A DNA stretch of 58,440 bases from a virus. The position numbers and the translations under genes are program-made. Positions 20,497 to 29,800 of this stretch are shown one piece after another; the stretch's first letter is position 1; the number at the start of each line of letters is the position of its first letter. The notes under the pieces were generated by a model. It had not been told where the DNA came from and made no database searches. It was given only the letters and a program-made list of their open reading frames with translations. The stretch lies in the IMG/VR virus record IMGVR_UViG_3300024231_000013, positions 1-58,440 of that record. The stretch is one strand, 5' to 3'.

Positions 20497-22917
20497 TTAT
20501 CTAGGGTCGAACTGTTCTAATCCGAAACCACCTAGCGAGTCAAAACCTGAAGACTCAAAATTCTTAGGTAATTCATCGTTCTGACGTTGTGCTATAAGCT
20601 CTGATTGTTGTGTAGCTTGTATTCTAGTTCTTTCGTCTTTACGATCTTCTATATCTTTTTCTTTTCCTTTTTCAGCATCAGCCCTTGCTTTAGCTAACTG
20701 AATATTGTAATTAAATTCTTCAGCCATAAGCTCTTTTTTAATTTGAGCCTCAGCTTGCATGCGTTGCATCTCGAATTGAGATTTACCTTGTTCTATCTGA
20801 AGAGTCGTCTGAGCTAATGCTTGTTGCTTTTGAACCTCAGCCATAGCAGCTTTTTCAGCGCCCTGAGCATTTGCTTGGGCTTGAGCCTGTATATTCTCCA
20901 TTTGAGCTTTTCTATCAGCCTCCATCTTTTGCTTACGCTTTATTTTAAGCATTTGGTTAGCTAACTTAATATTAGATATCTGCCTTAAGTCTATAACGTC
21001 CTCAAGATCAATACCTCCAGACTGTAATGCTATTTGTATATTTCTTTCCAGTATCTGCTTTTCCTCTTCATCAGGTTCTAAATCTAAGAATATACCAAAC
21101 TCGTGCATGTTTAATTTCTCCACTTGCTCTAACGTATTAACATTAAAGCTACTTATAGAATTCATTAAAGCGTTTTTAGTTAATGGGAAGTTCAACATAT
21201 CAGCCGCTCTTAAACTTATATTCTCACACACTCTTACAGTTATATACATTAAGGACTGTAATATATGTTTAGTAGCTGTATTTGAAGCAGCTGCAGCTAG
21301 TTTTTGTAAACCAACTAAAGAATCCTTTGCTGGTTGACTACCATCCCTAGCCTCATTAAGTCCTGTCACGTCTCTTATCATCTGTAAATAATACTGATAA
21401 GTTTGTATAAGCGCTTGTATTTTGCTCATACCTGACGATGTTTGTAATTCTTGTATAGGTACTTTAGCTCTGTTAGGATCACCATCTTGTGTTAATGATC
21501 TACCAACTATACTACCAGTTTGGAAGTACATATTGAGAGCCTCTTGCGGATTGTAATTTGTTCCATTCCCAAGATCAACCTCAGCTAATCCGTCAACGTC
21601 TACAAATACACCATCAGGTACCATACGTGCTAATACTTGTTGTATCTTTAAGTGTGTTAGCTGTATCATATCAGCAAAACCAATAGTCTTACTAACTATA
21701 CTCTCAACTCTACCTTTGTACATTCTAGGAGCAGATATAGTGTAGTTCATATTAACTTTAGTCTGATCACTGAAAGGTCTAGTCATATTCTCTGCTAGTT
21801 CCCATTTAAGCATTTTTTCGTAACCTAATATTTTAGCACCACTGTATAATACCTCTATTGATCTACTAACTCTGTTAAAGTTATCACTCTCAGGCGGGTC
21901 AAATGTGTCGTCTTTCTCTAAAGCTTTTTCTAAGCCTTGATCAGTTTGCTTTATCTTAAATACTTGATTACTATAAGTCTTATACTCGAAGTATAAAACC
22001 TGAACATTATCATTATTACTGTCCTGTCCATTAAAGTTTCTAGTCCTAGTTGAATCACCAGGGTAGCGCTGTATCTCTATAAGATCTTCGTCTGTTAAGT
22101 CTGGGAATTGTTTTTTAACCTCCTCTAACGGTACGCTCTTAACCTCTCCTACATAGTATATATCTTCGAAGTTTGGATCTTCTGTGTAAGAGTGTACTAA
22201 ATTAACTGGATCTACATAGTCAACAGTAACTCCATTAGCTAGGTTAAAGTCAGTTTTACTAGCACCTATACCTAACACAACTAAATCGTAAGCTACTCTT
22301 TTCTTAACTTCTTCGTACTTGTTGTAATCTAATACATTGTTTATAAGCTCTTCTTCTGCTATTTCTATAGCTTGCTTATATGTTAGCTGCATGTGCAACT
22401 CTAGTTCTTCTTTACTTTTAGGTAATTGATCTTTAGGTGTATTAGTCCTACTTAAATCTATACCAAAATTCTGCTGAGCTTCTTGTATTAAATCCTGAGA
22501 AAAAGCATCTTCAGCTAAATCAGTGGCATGTTGTGTTCTTTCTTTTACAGCGAAAGGATCTGATGCAAATGATTTTATTTCGTAACCTTTATCTGTCATA
22601 CCGTTGACAACAATATCAACAAACTTAGATAGAACAGCTACAGGTTTCCAGTCTAGGTTTAAGTAGCTTAAGTCACCGTTTATAGATAACTCATCTTTGT
22701 ATTTTTGAACAGATTGTTCTCCTCTAGCGTATAATCTTAACTTATGGAAATACTGCCAATTACCAGCAAATCTACCACCAATGTTAGTCCCTCTATCACC
22801 CTTAAACCATTCGTTTTCAATAGCTCTACCTACAGCATAACCATATTCTAAGGTTTGCTTTTCTGCGTCTGGTACTACCTGACTGGGGAAAGAACTGTTC
22901 GTATTAGTATAAATCAT
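20497..22917 (-). CDS. Portal protein
   Basis: 806 aa, close in size to portal proteins of crAss-like and other large podoviruses. It immediately follows TerL: the start at 22917 abuts the TerL stop at 22918. Features typical of portals are a mixed alpha/beta body (residues about 30-560), a central helical stretch (MSKIQALIQTYQYYLQMIRDV followed by TGLNEARDG, the usual portal stem region) and a long Gln/Ala/Lys/Glu-rich helical C-terminal barrel (about 650-770). Portals form the dodecameric DNA gate at one capsid vertex. The disordered end (residues about 770-806) is acidic and Gly-rich. Confidence 0.85.
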   Translation of the reverse strand: MIYTNTNSSFPSQVVPDAEKQTLEYGYAVGRAIENEWFKGDRGTNIGGRFAGNWQYFHKLRLYARGEQSVQKYKDELSINGDLSYLNLDWKPVAVLSKFVDIVVNGMTDKGYEIKSFASDPFAVKERTQHATDLAEDAFSQDLIQEAQQNFGIDLSRTNTPKDQLPKSKEELELHMQLTYKQAIEIAEEELINNVLDYNKYEEVKKRVAYDLVVLGIGASKTDFNLANGVTVDYVDPVNLVHSYTEDPNFEDIYYVGEVKSVPLEEVKKQFPDLTDEDLIEIQRYPGDSTRTRNFNGQDSNNDNVQVLYFEYKTYSNQVFKIKQTDQGLEKALEKDDTFDPPESDNFNRVSRSIEVLYSGAKILGYEKMLKWELAENMTRPFSDQTKVNMNYTISAPRMYKGRVESIVSKTIGFADMIQLTHLKIQQVLARMVPDGVFVDVDGLAEVDLGNGTNYNPQEALNMYFQTGSIVGRSLTQDGDPNRAKVPIQELQTSSGMSKIQALIQTYQYYLQMIRDVTGLNEARDGSQPAKDSLVGLQKLAAAASNTATKHILQSLMYITVRVCENISLRAADMLNFPLTKNALMNSISSFNVNTLEQVEKLNMHEFGIFLDLEPDEEEKQILERNIQIALQSGGIDLEDVIDLRQISNIKLANQMLKIKRKQKMEADRKAQMENIQAQAQANAQGAEKAAMAEVQKQQALAQTTLQIEQGKSQFEMQRMQAEAQIKKELMAEEFNYNIQLAKARADAEKGKEKDIEDRKDERTRIQATQQSELIAQRQNDELPKNFESSGFDSLGGFGLEQFDPR

Positions 22918-25146
22918 TTATTTTATTATTTTTGAAATACTTCCGTTGTTGTCATATCGGTTAAAAGATAATTGCACTTTTTTCCTTTGTGTTTTGTATA
23001 CTGGCGAATACTTATTTTTATTACAAGCCATAGCAGCAAGTCCAGAACTTATCGTAGCATCATGCTTTGTTCTATTATTTATATTAAATCTTGCCCAGTC
23101 TTCTAGTGTTCTTTGAAAATACATTTGCCCATACCCTTCACCAGTGTAACCAACGTAATCTTCTATATATGTTTCAATAGAAGCCGCGTGAGCTTGTTTA
23201 ATATCCTCACTAGAGTTTGGTATACCACCTATTTCTTTTTCAGTCACTGACAATTTATTGTATGCTTTATCAGGTCTATTTATAGAGAAGTTTCTATAAC
23301 CTCTTCTTTTTAAATAATATAATAACCTAGGTTTATTATTCTCTGCTAATATAGGCATACCATAGAAATGTAAAGCCATTAGTACATCTTCAAAGAATAT
23401 CTCAGCTGTCTGAGGTCTAGCTATATATTCAAGGAAAAACATATTAGATGGAGCGTTGTCCATATTAAATTTAGTTAAACCATGTAAAGCTCCGTTAGAT
23501 CCTCTTTTATCTACTGTACCCGATATATCATAACTATCACATCCAAAAGCACCAATATGCTCATTACCTGGATACTTAAGGCCATTTTTAACAATAACGT
23601 TGTTTTGCAAGTTCATTGATGGAACCCAAGACACATAAAACCTACCATTACTGTTTGGTCTAAATTCAACGACAGTATCTTTAACATCACCTCTCCACTG
23701 AAAACTACCTCTTGTAACTAAACTTTTATTTCTAACCTCTTCATTGTAATCTATTTGCTCGTATATCTTAGTTAGATTATATAAAGATAATTTAGCTTCG
23801 TCTCTAAAAGCATGTTTCTCAGTTCTTGGAAACTGTCTATAATATTCGTTTAAACCATCTTGATCGTTTTTTAAACCATCAACTTCATTTTCCCAATGCT
23901 CTATTACTCCTGTGGGTATTAATTCACCGGTTGGATCTTTAATCTTTTCACTTGGCGTATCGAATACAGGTATTCCATAAGCATCGATGAATCCTTCGTA
24001 ATTCCATTCCATAGGTATGAACAAAGAATATAGTCCTGAGCTAGTCTGTCCGTTGCGGTTTCTCTCCCTGACGTCTGAAGCATAATATAATTTTTTAAAA
24101 TTAGCACCACCTTTATCTAAAGCATTTGATGTTGAACCCATCATACACTTACCTACAATTCTTTTACCTAGTCGTAAACATGTTTTTGTAACCCTCCAGT
24201 TATTTAATATATTGTCAGGTCTTTCCCATTTACCACTTTCATCGTGTACTAATATCTTTAGTTTTTCCCCATCGTACGAGTTGTCCCCGGTGTTCTTCCA
24301 GTCGATCGTGGTATCAAGACCTTGCCTCTCCTCGGAAGCAATACCTTCGTCGAGTTTCTTACGGGTAAGTTTCGAGGCTGGGACTCTATAGGCGAGCTCC
24401 GTCTTCGGCCTGTCCATACCGTCCTGGATTGGTTTGAAGAAGAAGGGATAATTAACTGAGATGGGTACCACTTTATCAGTAAACATTTTTTTCGCATCCT
24501 GACCAGATTTTGATAAAATTCCGAACCTTGAGTCTGTGGATATTGTAGCGAGATTAACCGCTTCGCTTGATGCCATGAAAGAAAACCCTGACCGTCTGTT
24601 CTTAAGATAGCACATTCCGTAGCAACGTACATCTGATTTACAAGCTTCCCAGAATATGAAGAATAATCTGTTTGATTCTCTATAGTCTGCTGCCCCAACA
24701 TCAATCTTGGACCACTGCAAGAACATATAGTGAGTGCCAGTAATATAATTAGCAACACCATTATTTTTGAACCAAAAACCTTCTTCACGTCTTTTAAACT
24801 CTTCATCAATATAGTCATACCATTTTTCTTTAAATGCGTTAGGATATTTCTCCCAGTCAAACACGCTTTTTATTTTTAATAGCTCTTTAGGATAATTTAA
24901 CTTTTCCCATTTCTGCTCTGCTCTCTTGTTTGAACGCTTGTAAACTTTTTCAGGCTCAGATGGCAAACCTATAACTAGGTTTTGTATTTGTACTACTTCA
25001 CCTAAAGTACCGTCTTTACTTATTATAACTATATCGTGATCAGCGTTGTAACCATAACTCCACTTTTTATGTCTGTTATTCTTTTTTACAACTGATGGCT
25101 TAATATAATCGTCTAGCGTTTTTACTAATGTCTGCTCGTAAATCAT
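22918..25146 (-). CDS. terL: Terminase large subunit
   Basis: 742 aa. The ATPase domain shows a degenerate Walker A region (KNRRSGFSF, residues 183-190), a Walker B motif KILVHDE (Asp302, Glu303) and a coupling motif MGSTSN (residues about 336-341). The C-terminal nuclease part begins with AFGCDSYDIS (Asp537), a likely metal-binding aspartate of the RNase H-like fold. TerL packages DNA through the portal, whose gene follows without a gap. The N-terminal 120 residues are longer than in minimal terminases. A patch at about 24270-24450 is clearly richer in G and C than the rest of the gene (see findings). Confidence 0.9.
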   Translation of the reverse strand: MIYEQTLVKTLDDYIKPSVVKKNNRHKKWSYGYNADHDIVIISKDGTLGEVVQIQNLVIGLPSEPEKVYKRSNKRAEQKWEKLNYPKELLKIKSVFDWEKYPNAFKEKWYDYIDEEFKRREEGFWFKNNGVANYITGTHYMFLQWSKIDVGAADYRESNRLFFIFWEACKSDVRCYGMCYLKNRRSGFSFMASSEAVNLATISTDSRFGILSKSGQDAKKMFTDKVVPISVNYPFFFKPIQDGMDRPKTELAYRVPASKLTRKKLDEGIASEERQGLDTTIDWKNTGDNSYDGEKLKILVHDESGKWERPDNILNNWRVTKTCLRLGKRIVGKCMMGSTSNALDKGGANFKKLYYASDVRERNRNGQTSSGLYSLFIPMEWNYEGFIDAYGIPVFDTPSEKIKDPTGELIPTGVIEHWENEVDGLKNDQDGLNEYYRQFPRTEKHAFRDEAKLSLYNLTKIYEQIDYNEEVRNKSLVTRGSFQWRGDVKDTVVEFRPNSNGRFYVSWVPSMNLQNNVIVKNGLKYPGNEHIGAFGCDSYDISGTVDKRGSNGALHGLTKFNMDNAPSNMFFLEYIARPQTAEIFFEDVLMALHFYGMPILAENNKPRLLYYLKRRGYRNFSINRPDKAYNKLSVTEKEIGGIPNSSEDIKQAHAASIETYIEDYVGYTGEGYGQMYFQRTLEDWARFNINNRTKHDATISSGLAAMACNKNKYSPVYKTQRKKVQLSFNRYDNNGSISKIIK

Positions 25147-25412
25147 TTAGATCTCCCTTCTGCAAAACCTCTAAAAGGTTTTTCTTTAGCATTGTCAGTA
25201 TCATTTATCATACTTTTCTCTTCTTCTATACGTGTTAGTATTTCAAAAGCGTCAAATATTGCTAGCTTCTTTGTAGCTGCAGCGTTCTTTAATCTATCAG
25301 CAGTTATATCATCACCTGAATCTACTATAGGTTCTTTAGCTACTTTTATTAACTCCTCAACTGCTCTTTGCCCAGCTTGGATTATACTGAGCTTGGTTTT
25401 TTTCGTGCTCAT
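25143..25412 (-). CDS. Small conserved protein before TerL, possible small terminase subunit
   Basis: 89 aa, overlapping the TerL start by 4 bases (stop and start interlocked), which points to translational coupling. It is mostly helical, with KLSIIQAGQRAVEELIKVAK near the N-terminus and LKNAAATKKLAIFDAFEIL in the middle. Small terminase subunits are often encoded directly before TerL and are helical DNA-binding oligomers, but this one is short and no helix-turn-helix is certain. The role is inferred from position. The start at 25412 lies inside the preceding gene (56-base overlap). Confidence 0.5.
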   Translation of the reverse strand: MSTKKTKLSIIQAGQRAVEELIKVAKEPIVDSGDDITADRLKNAAATKKLAIFDAFEILTRIEEEKSMINDTDNAKEKPFRGFAEGRSK

Positions 25413-25962
25413 ATTTAATTACAATATCTTTTGATTTCATACAATATAATAATTCATCGTTAACGACAAATTCGAATTCGCTGTTAGGTGTAAAGCCTAT
25501 AACATCTCCTTCGTTTATTTTAAGAGCTTCTAAGGAACTATTACCATACTTTAGTATTCCAATATGGTTTTTATCTTTCTTTAGCTCTAACTCATCCTTA
25601 TTAAGTACAGGCGCTACAAAGCATCTATTATTAAAAGGTTTCCACGAGTTATCTTTGCCATACAAATATATTTGATCTAATTGACAAAAATATTTATTAT
25701 CTTTAAAGTATTTACTACTATTTACCTCTTTACCTTTTTGGTTATAGTATCTTCTAAATACATTGTGGTGAATAATAACCTCATCACCTATTTTTATGGG
25801 GGTTTTGAAGGCTATTGGCACAGATATCACTCTAGCTTTATTATTTATAAACTTGTGACTTTCTATTTTAGAATTTAAAACTAATTTCTTATCACCTATT
25901 TTTAACTCGTTGTCGTATCTCTCTCCTATTGGCTCTACAATAAAGTCATATACACTTCTCAT
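25357..25962 (-). CDS. Possible two-domain GroES-fold protein (201 aa)
   Basis: Two successive segments look like degenerate GroES barrels. Residues 6-75 run from DFIVEPIGERYDN through ISVPIAFKTPIKIGDEVIIH. Residues 108-190 run from NRCFVAPVLNKDEL through EALKINEGDVIGF to LLYCMKSKDIVIKYE, matching the end of a GroES domain (E..Y.IMR..DILA). The usual mobile loop GG(I/L)(V/L)L is not intact. It could cap or regulate a chaperonin as T4 gp31 does, or use the fold structurally. It is coupled to neighbours on both sides by overlaps. A canonical GroES is encoded separately at 35666-35929. Confidence 0.5.
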   Translation of the reverse strand: MRSVYDFIVEPIGERYDNELKIGDKKLVLNSKIESHKFINNKARVISVPIAFKTPIKIGDEVIIHHNVFRRYYNQKGKEVNSSKYFKDNKYFCQLDQIYLYGKDNSWKPFNNRCFVAPVLNKDELELKKDKNHIGILKYGNSSLEALKINEGDVIGFTPNSEFEFVVNDELLYCMKSKDIVIKYEHEKNQAQYNPSWAKSS

Positions 25963-26189
25963 TAATACTGAAGATCGTATTCAATGGATATTGCCATATT
26001 AGAATTAAACTTCTTCCACGGCATTACCTCATTGTTTTTTTTGATGTGTATATTATAAGAGTTATCTTCTTCGCTCAGCAGTATATAAGCTATCTTGTGA
26101 CCGCCATATACTTCTTGACCTACAGAGTAATGCATTGCATCGTTCTTATAGTCTGAACCTATACTTATTTTTCTTATAATAGAACTCAC
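25962..26189 (-). CDS. Hypothetical protein (75 aa)
   Basis: Not recognised. Predicted as a small beta-rich protein, with strands around EVYGGHKIAYILLSEEDNSY and a C-terminal AISIEYDLQY. The stop shares one base with the start of the next gene, and its own start shares one base with the previous stop, so it is firmly part of the late message. No motif gives a function. Confidence 0.55.
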   Translation of the reverse strand: MSSIIRKISIGSDYKNDAMHYSVGQEVYGGHKIAYILLSEEDNSYNIHIKKNNEVMPWKKFNSNMAISIEYDLQY

Positions 26190-26446
26190 TATTCAGCTAC
26201 TTGAAGAGTTTTTGTTTCCTTAGCCTCTACCTTCTCAAAAGACCCATCAATTAGGTTTACAGTGATATCACCATACTGCTCTTTTAGCTCTGACTTAATT
26301 TCCTCTAGAGCTTTTGCAGCTTCAAAATGCATACCTAAGTATTCAGCTTTTTTAGACTCTAAGAAACCTATTTCAACTAATATGTTGTTGATCTTTCCTT
26401 GTGATTCTTTTACTGATTTTAATTGTTCATCTGTTAATTTTCCCAT
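26189..26446 (-). CDS. Small coiled-coil protein (85 aa)
   Basis: Residues 3-60 form one long charged helix with heptad-like spacing (LTDEQLKSVKESQGKINNIL, then GFLESKKAEYLGMHFEAAKA), followed by a short beta-like tail (GDITVNLIDGSFEKVE). Small coiled-coil proteins of this shape occur near terminase genes in marine and crAss-like phages, without a known role. It starts after an A/T-rich leader without a Shine-Dalgarno motif. Confidence 0.55.
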   Translation of the reverse strand: MGKLTDEQLKSVKESQGKINNILVEIGFLESKKAEYLGMHFEAAKALEEIKSELKEQYGDITVNLIDGSFEKVEAKETKTLQVAE

Positions 26447-26490
26447 TTTATTTAATTTGATTGGTTATTTTTTATATATAGTTACACTAT

Positions 26491-26856
26491 TTATTCTGAA
26501 ATTACTTCTTCTTCTTCAATAGGTGGTTGAACTTCTGCGTTTCTTGGAAATCCATAGAATTGATGTGCTGAAGCATCTCCTGGGTAAACTTCATTACTTC
26601 CGAAGTCTAAGTCATCTGTACTCATAATATCATAAGCAACACCATCGTAATAAATTGGAGGTGTTATTTCCTTTCCATCTGGGTCATAAGTACCAGGTGT
26701 TTTTACCACCTTGCCAATATAAACAACTGCTTTTGTTCCGTTGATATACCGCATTGATGTAACACCTTCTTCTGTTACTTCTTGCCAAACGTCTTTTTGT
26801 ATTAAAACGTCTTTACCTTGTTGTTCTGTATCAAATACTGTTTTATAAATATTCAT
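26491..26856 (-). CDS. Hypothetical protein following the adhesin (121 aa)
   Basis: Not recognised. The beta-rich centre (MRYINGTKAVVYIGKVVKTP) is followed by an acidic Pro/Glu-rich tail (PPIEEEEVISE). It starts 2 bases after the stop of the modular adhesin, so the two are probably made together. A tail-fibre attachment or assembly role would fit but is not shown by the sequence. Confidence 0.5.
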   Translation of the reverse strand: MNIYKTVFDTEQQGKDVLIQKDVWQEVTEEGVTSMRYINGTKAVVYIGKVVKTPGTYDPDGKEITPPIYYDGVAYDIMSTDDLDFGSNEVYPGDASAHQFYGFPRNAEVQPPIEEEEVISE

Positions 26857-26858
26857 AA

Positions 26859-29800
26859 TTATATTGTTGTTAAATCTTCTAATTGTACGTCTGCTAATGC
26901 TTTTGGATAATATTTTAAACCTTTAGTGTTACCGAAGAAATCAAAACCACTTACTGATGGTATACCAAAATCAACTCTATTAAGTGTATTAGGTGGGTAA
27001 ATTGCACCACTTGTATCTGTAAAAACATTTACTCCGTTTAGATATGCTTTAAAATCATTTTCTTTATAACTAAAGGCTATTTTATTAAAATTTAAAATAT
27101 TTGCCGATATATTACTTTTAGTTGCTACTGTTACACCATTTACATAACAAATAACTCTCATCAAATTATCTGTATTTGAATAGCTTATTTCTACTCTATT
27201 GTCAAGTGTTCCGTCTGAAATATTTATCATTCTAAAAGTACTATCATTTGCCAAAGCTGCTATCTCAGCATACAATGTTCCTTCCTCGCTATTAATAACT
27301 GGTGTTGCATTGTTACATAATTCTTGATTACGTGTAGCTGATGCTCCCGATGTTGGGATGTATGAAGTTGCGTAGGGTAGGTTTTCTACTTGAACAAAAG
27401 TTTGATAAGCTATTGTTCCAACCGAAACACCCGCCCAATTTGATGTTGAGCTTGTTGAAAAATAAGTTTTTAATGAAGCATATATACTTGAGACTGCTGC
27501 GGTAAAAGTTATTTCAGCCTTTACCCAACCATCGCTTAAGGATTTAATATTATAGCTATCAATAGATGGGTCTGCGGATATAACTGTATTATTTACGTTA
27601 TCCCAAACAATATAAGCGCTACCACTTAATGCGTGTATTTGAAAATGTATATAAGGTGCATCGTCACATTTTACATATCCTTGTTGCGTATATGTGTTTC
27701 CTATTGTTACACCTGATGGCAACTTGTAATACATTTGATTGTATTGAGTTTGTGTTACCTCATACTTAATAACATTAGAAGTTGGGCTTAAATAAAATAA
27801 ACCAACACCTCCATCTGATAAAACACCACTTTGCTTACTCCAATAAGTGCTGTTATAGTTTTGACTATCTGTTACCAAATTCGTACTCTGCGGCTCTAAC
27901 AAGAATGCCTCTGCACCAGTTGAGTAATCTATTCTTGGTGTGTTAGTTGCAGATATTACTTCTTTTACAGATACGTTGTCTATTGAGCCAGTAAAATTTA
28001 ATTGTGGTGTAAATCTTATATAATCTGTTGAGACTGCTGTAGCATAAAACTCGAAACTTCCATTATTTTGATTATAGCCGCTTAAATTAACACCTCCAAA
28101 TTTAGCATATATGCCACCAACTCCACTATTATTAATAACATCATATTTTACAAGATAAGTTTTTCCCACGACACCATTTGCAGTTCCTTGTCTTAATAAT
28201 TGATATGCATTTACACCATCATAGTTTGCACTGCCTCCACTAATAGTCCATCCAGTACCCTTAGTCCAATTACTATCTGTAGCAAAATCTCCATTAGTCA
28301 CCAATTCTGGACCTATTTGATTTGTACTTTCAATTAACCCTTGTTCATTTACAAACGTAGCTTCTGAGCCTCTAGTAAAAGTAAACTGCTCTGCAATAGT
28401 ATCAAAGTCTAAATCAAATGTTGTTGCAACTGGATTTGGATATGTAAGGCATCTTAGATTTGCATCTGTTAATGCTTCTTTGTAAACTGCTAGTGCTTTG
28501 GTTTTTCCAAAGAATTTTAAAGACCCATTTCCGTTGTAATCAAAGGATAAATTATCTAATGGCAGTGTAAACAACCAAGCACCAGTAAAAGTACCTTCTT
28601 TCGTGCCATCTATAAATAACCCTATATTTCCTTGCTCATATCTTATTGCTACTTTATGAAAATCACCAATAGACATTGGTATGCCTTGATTTGTATAAGA
28701 ACCATTTGGACTTTTTACTCTCACATAAAATAAATCAGAACCATTAACTCCAATAGCAACAGAATTTGCATCACTATTAGAGGATGCGTTGTTTAATGAA
28801 ATTAAATGAAATGTATTAGCAGATGTATCCCTTTTTATTTCAGCATAAAATACACCCTCTGTACTATTTATTAAACTAGAGTTACCACTATTGTTTGCAA
28901 TATCTTGTAGCCTAGTGTTTGTTGCTCCGTTAGTTGGTATGTAGGAGGTGCTATAAGATTGGTTTTCTAGTTGCGCTCCCCATAGTAAAACATAATCATC
29001 ATTAGTCATTTGAACTGGAAATTGAATATGTGGTCTTACTTCAACAGAAGCATCAGAGGTAAATGATAGAGAAATTCTATACCAACCATTACCATAATCT
29101 TCAATAGATTCAGATGGATTAGAATAAGCACCATTAACAGAGGCTGCTGAGGATACACTACCATCTGACAAATCAAAAGATACTTGAGCTCTATTAGCAC
29201 TTGATGAGCCATAAGAAATAAGATTCACAACAGTATAATTAATTGCCTTAACAAAAACACTCTGAGTGTAGTTTAAAGCAGAGCTAGATTTAGAAATATT
29301 TAAACTAAAACTTCCATAAACTCCAGTAGATGTTAATTTAGCTGAATTTACATCACCACTTGGAGAAGTTGCTGAATTTAATGTTGGAGTTGTTATGTAA
29401 CTAGTCCATTGACTAAAATCCTCACTATAAGGCAACAAATTCGTACTCTGTGGCTCTAATAACCAACTTCCACAACCACTATCTGGTACTACTTCTTGAC
29501 CAAGATATTCTTTTACAGATACGTTGTCTATTGTTGCAGTTGTTGCTCCAGATGTTCTGACATTTATTGTTTGAGTTGCTGCAGTTGCAATAAATGTGTT
29601 TGAATATACACCAGCACTTGTTTCATAAGCTGGTCTACTATGTGATGATTCATATACAACAAGTCCACCAGTTAAAATACTATTTATATTGTACTCTATT
29701 TTATAACTCGCTCCTATGATGAGATTTGTTATTGACTGTTGAGCAGTATTGTTTATAGATGTAGTTGATATATTTAATTTTCCATTCAAAACAGTTGAAT

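Noticed and set aside
24258-24860. 200-aa minus-strand frame inside terL
   Set aside because: It is an out-of-frame shadow made possible by the local GC-rich patch. The terL frame carries Walker B and the coupling motif across the same bases.
20497-25146. Confident assignment to Crassvirales
   Set aside because: Portal, capsid, ring and nozzle proteins resemble crAss-like ones in size and motifs, but no giant RNA polymerase or other diagnostic gene lies in the window, and other flavobacterial podovirus families share these parts. A TerL phylogeny would decide.
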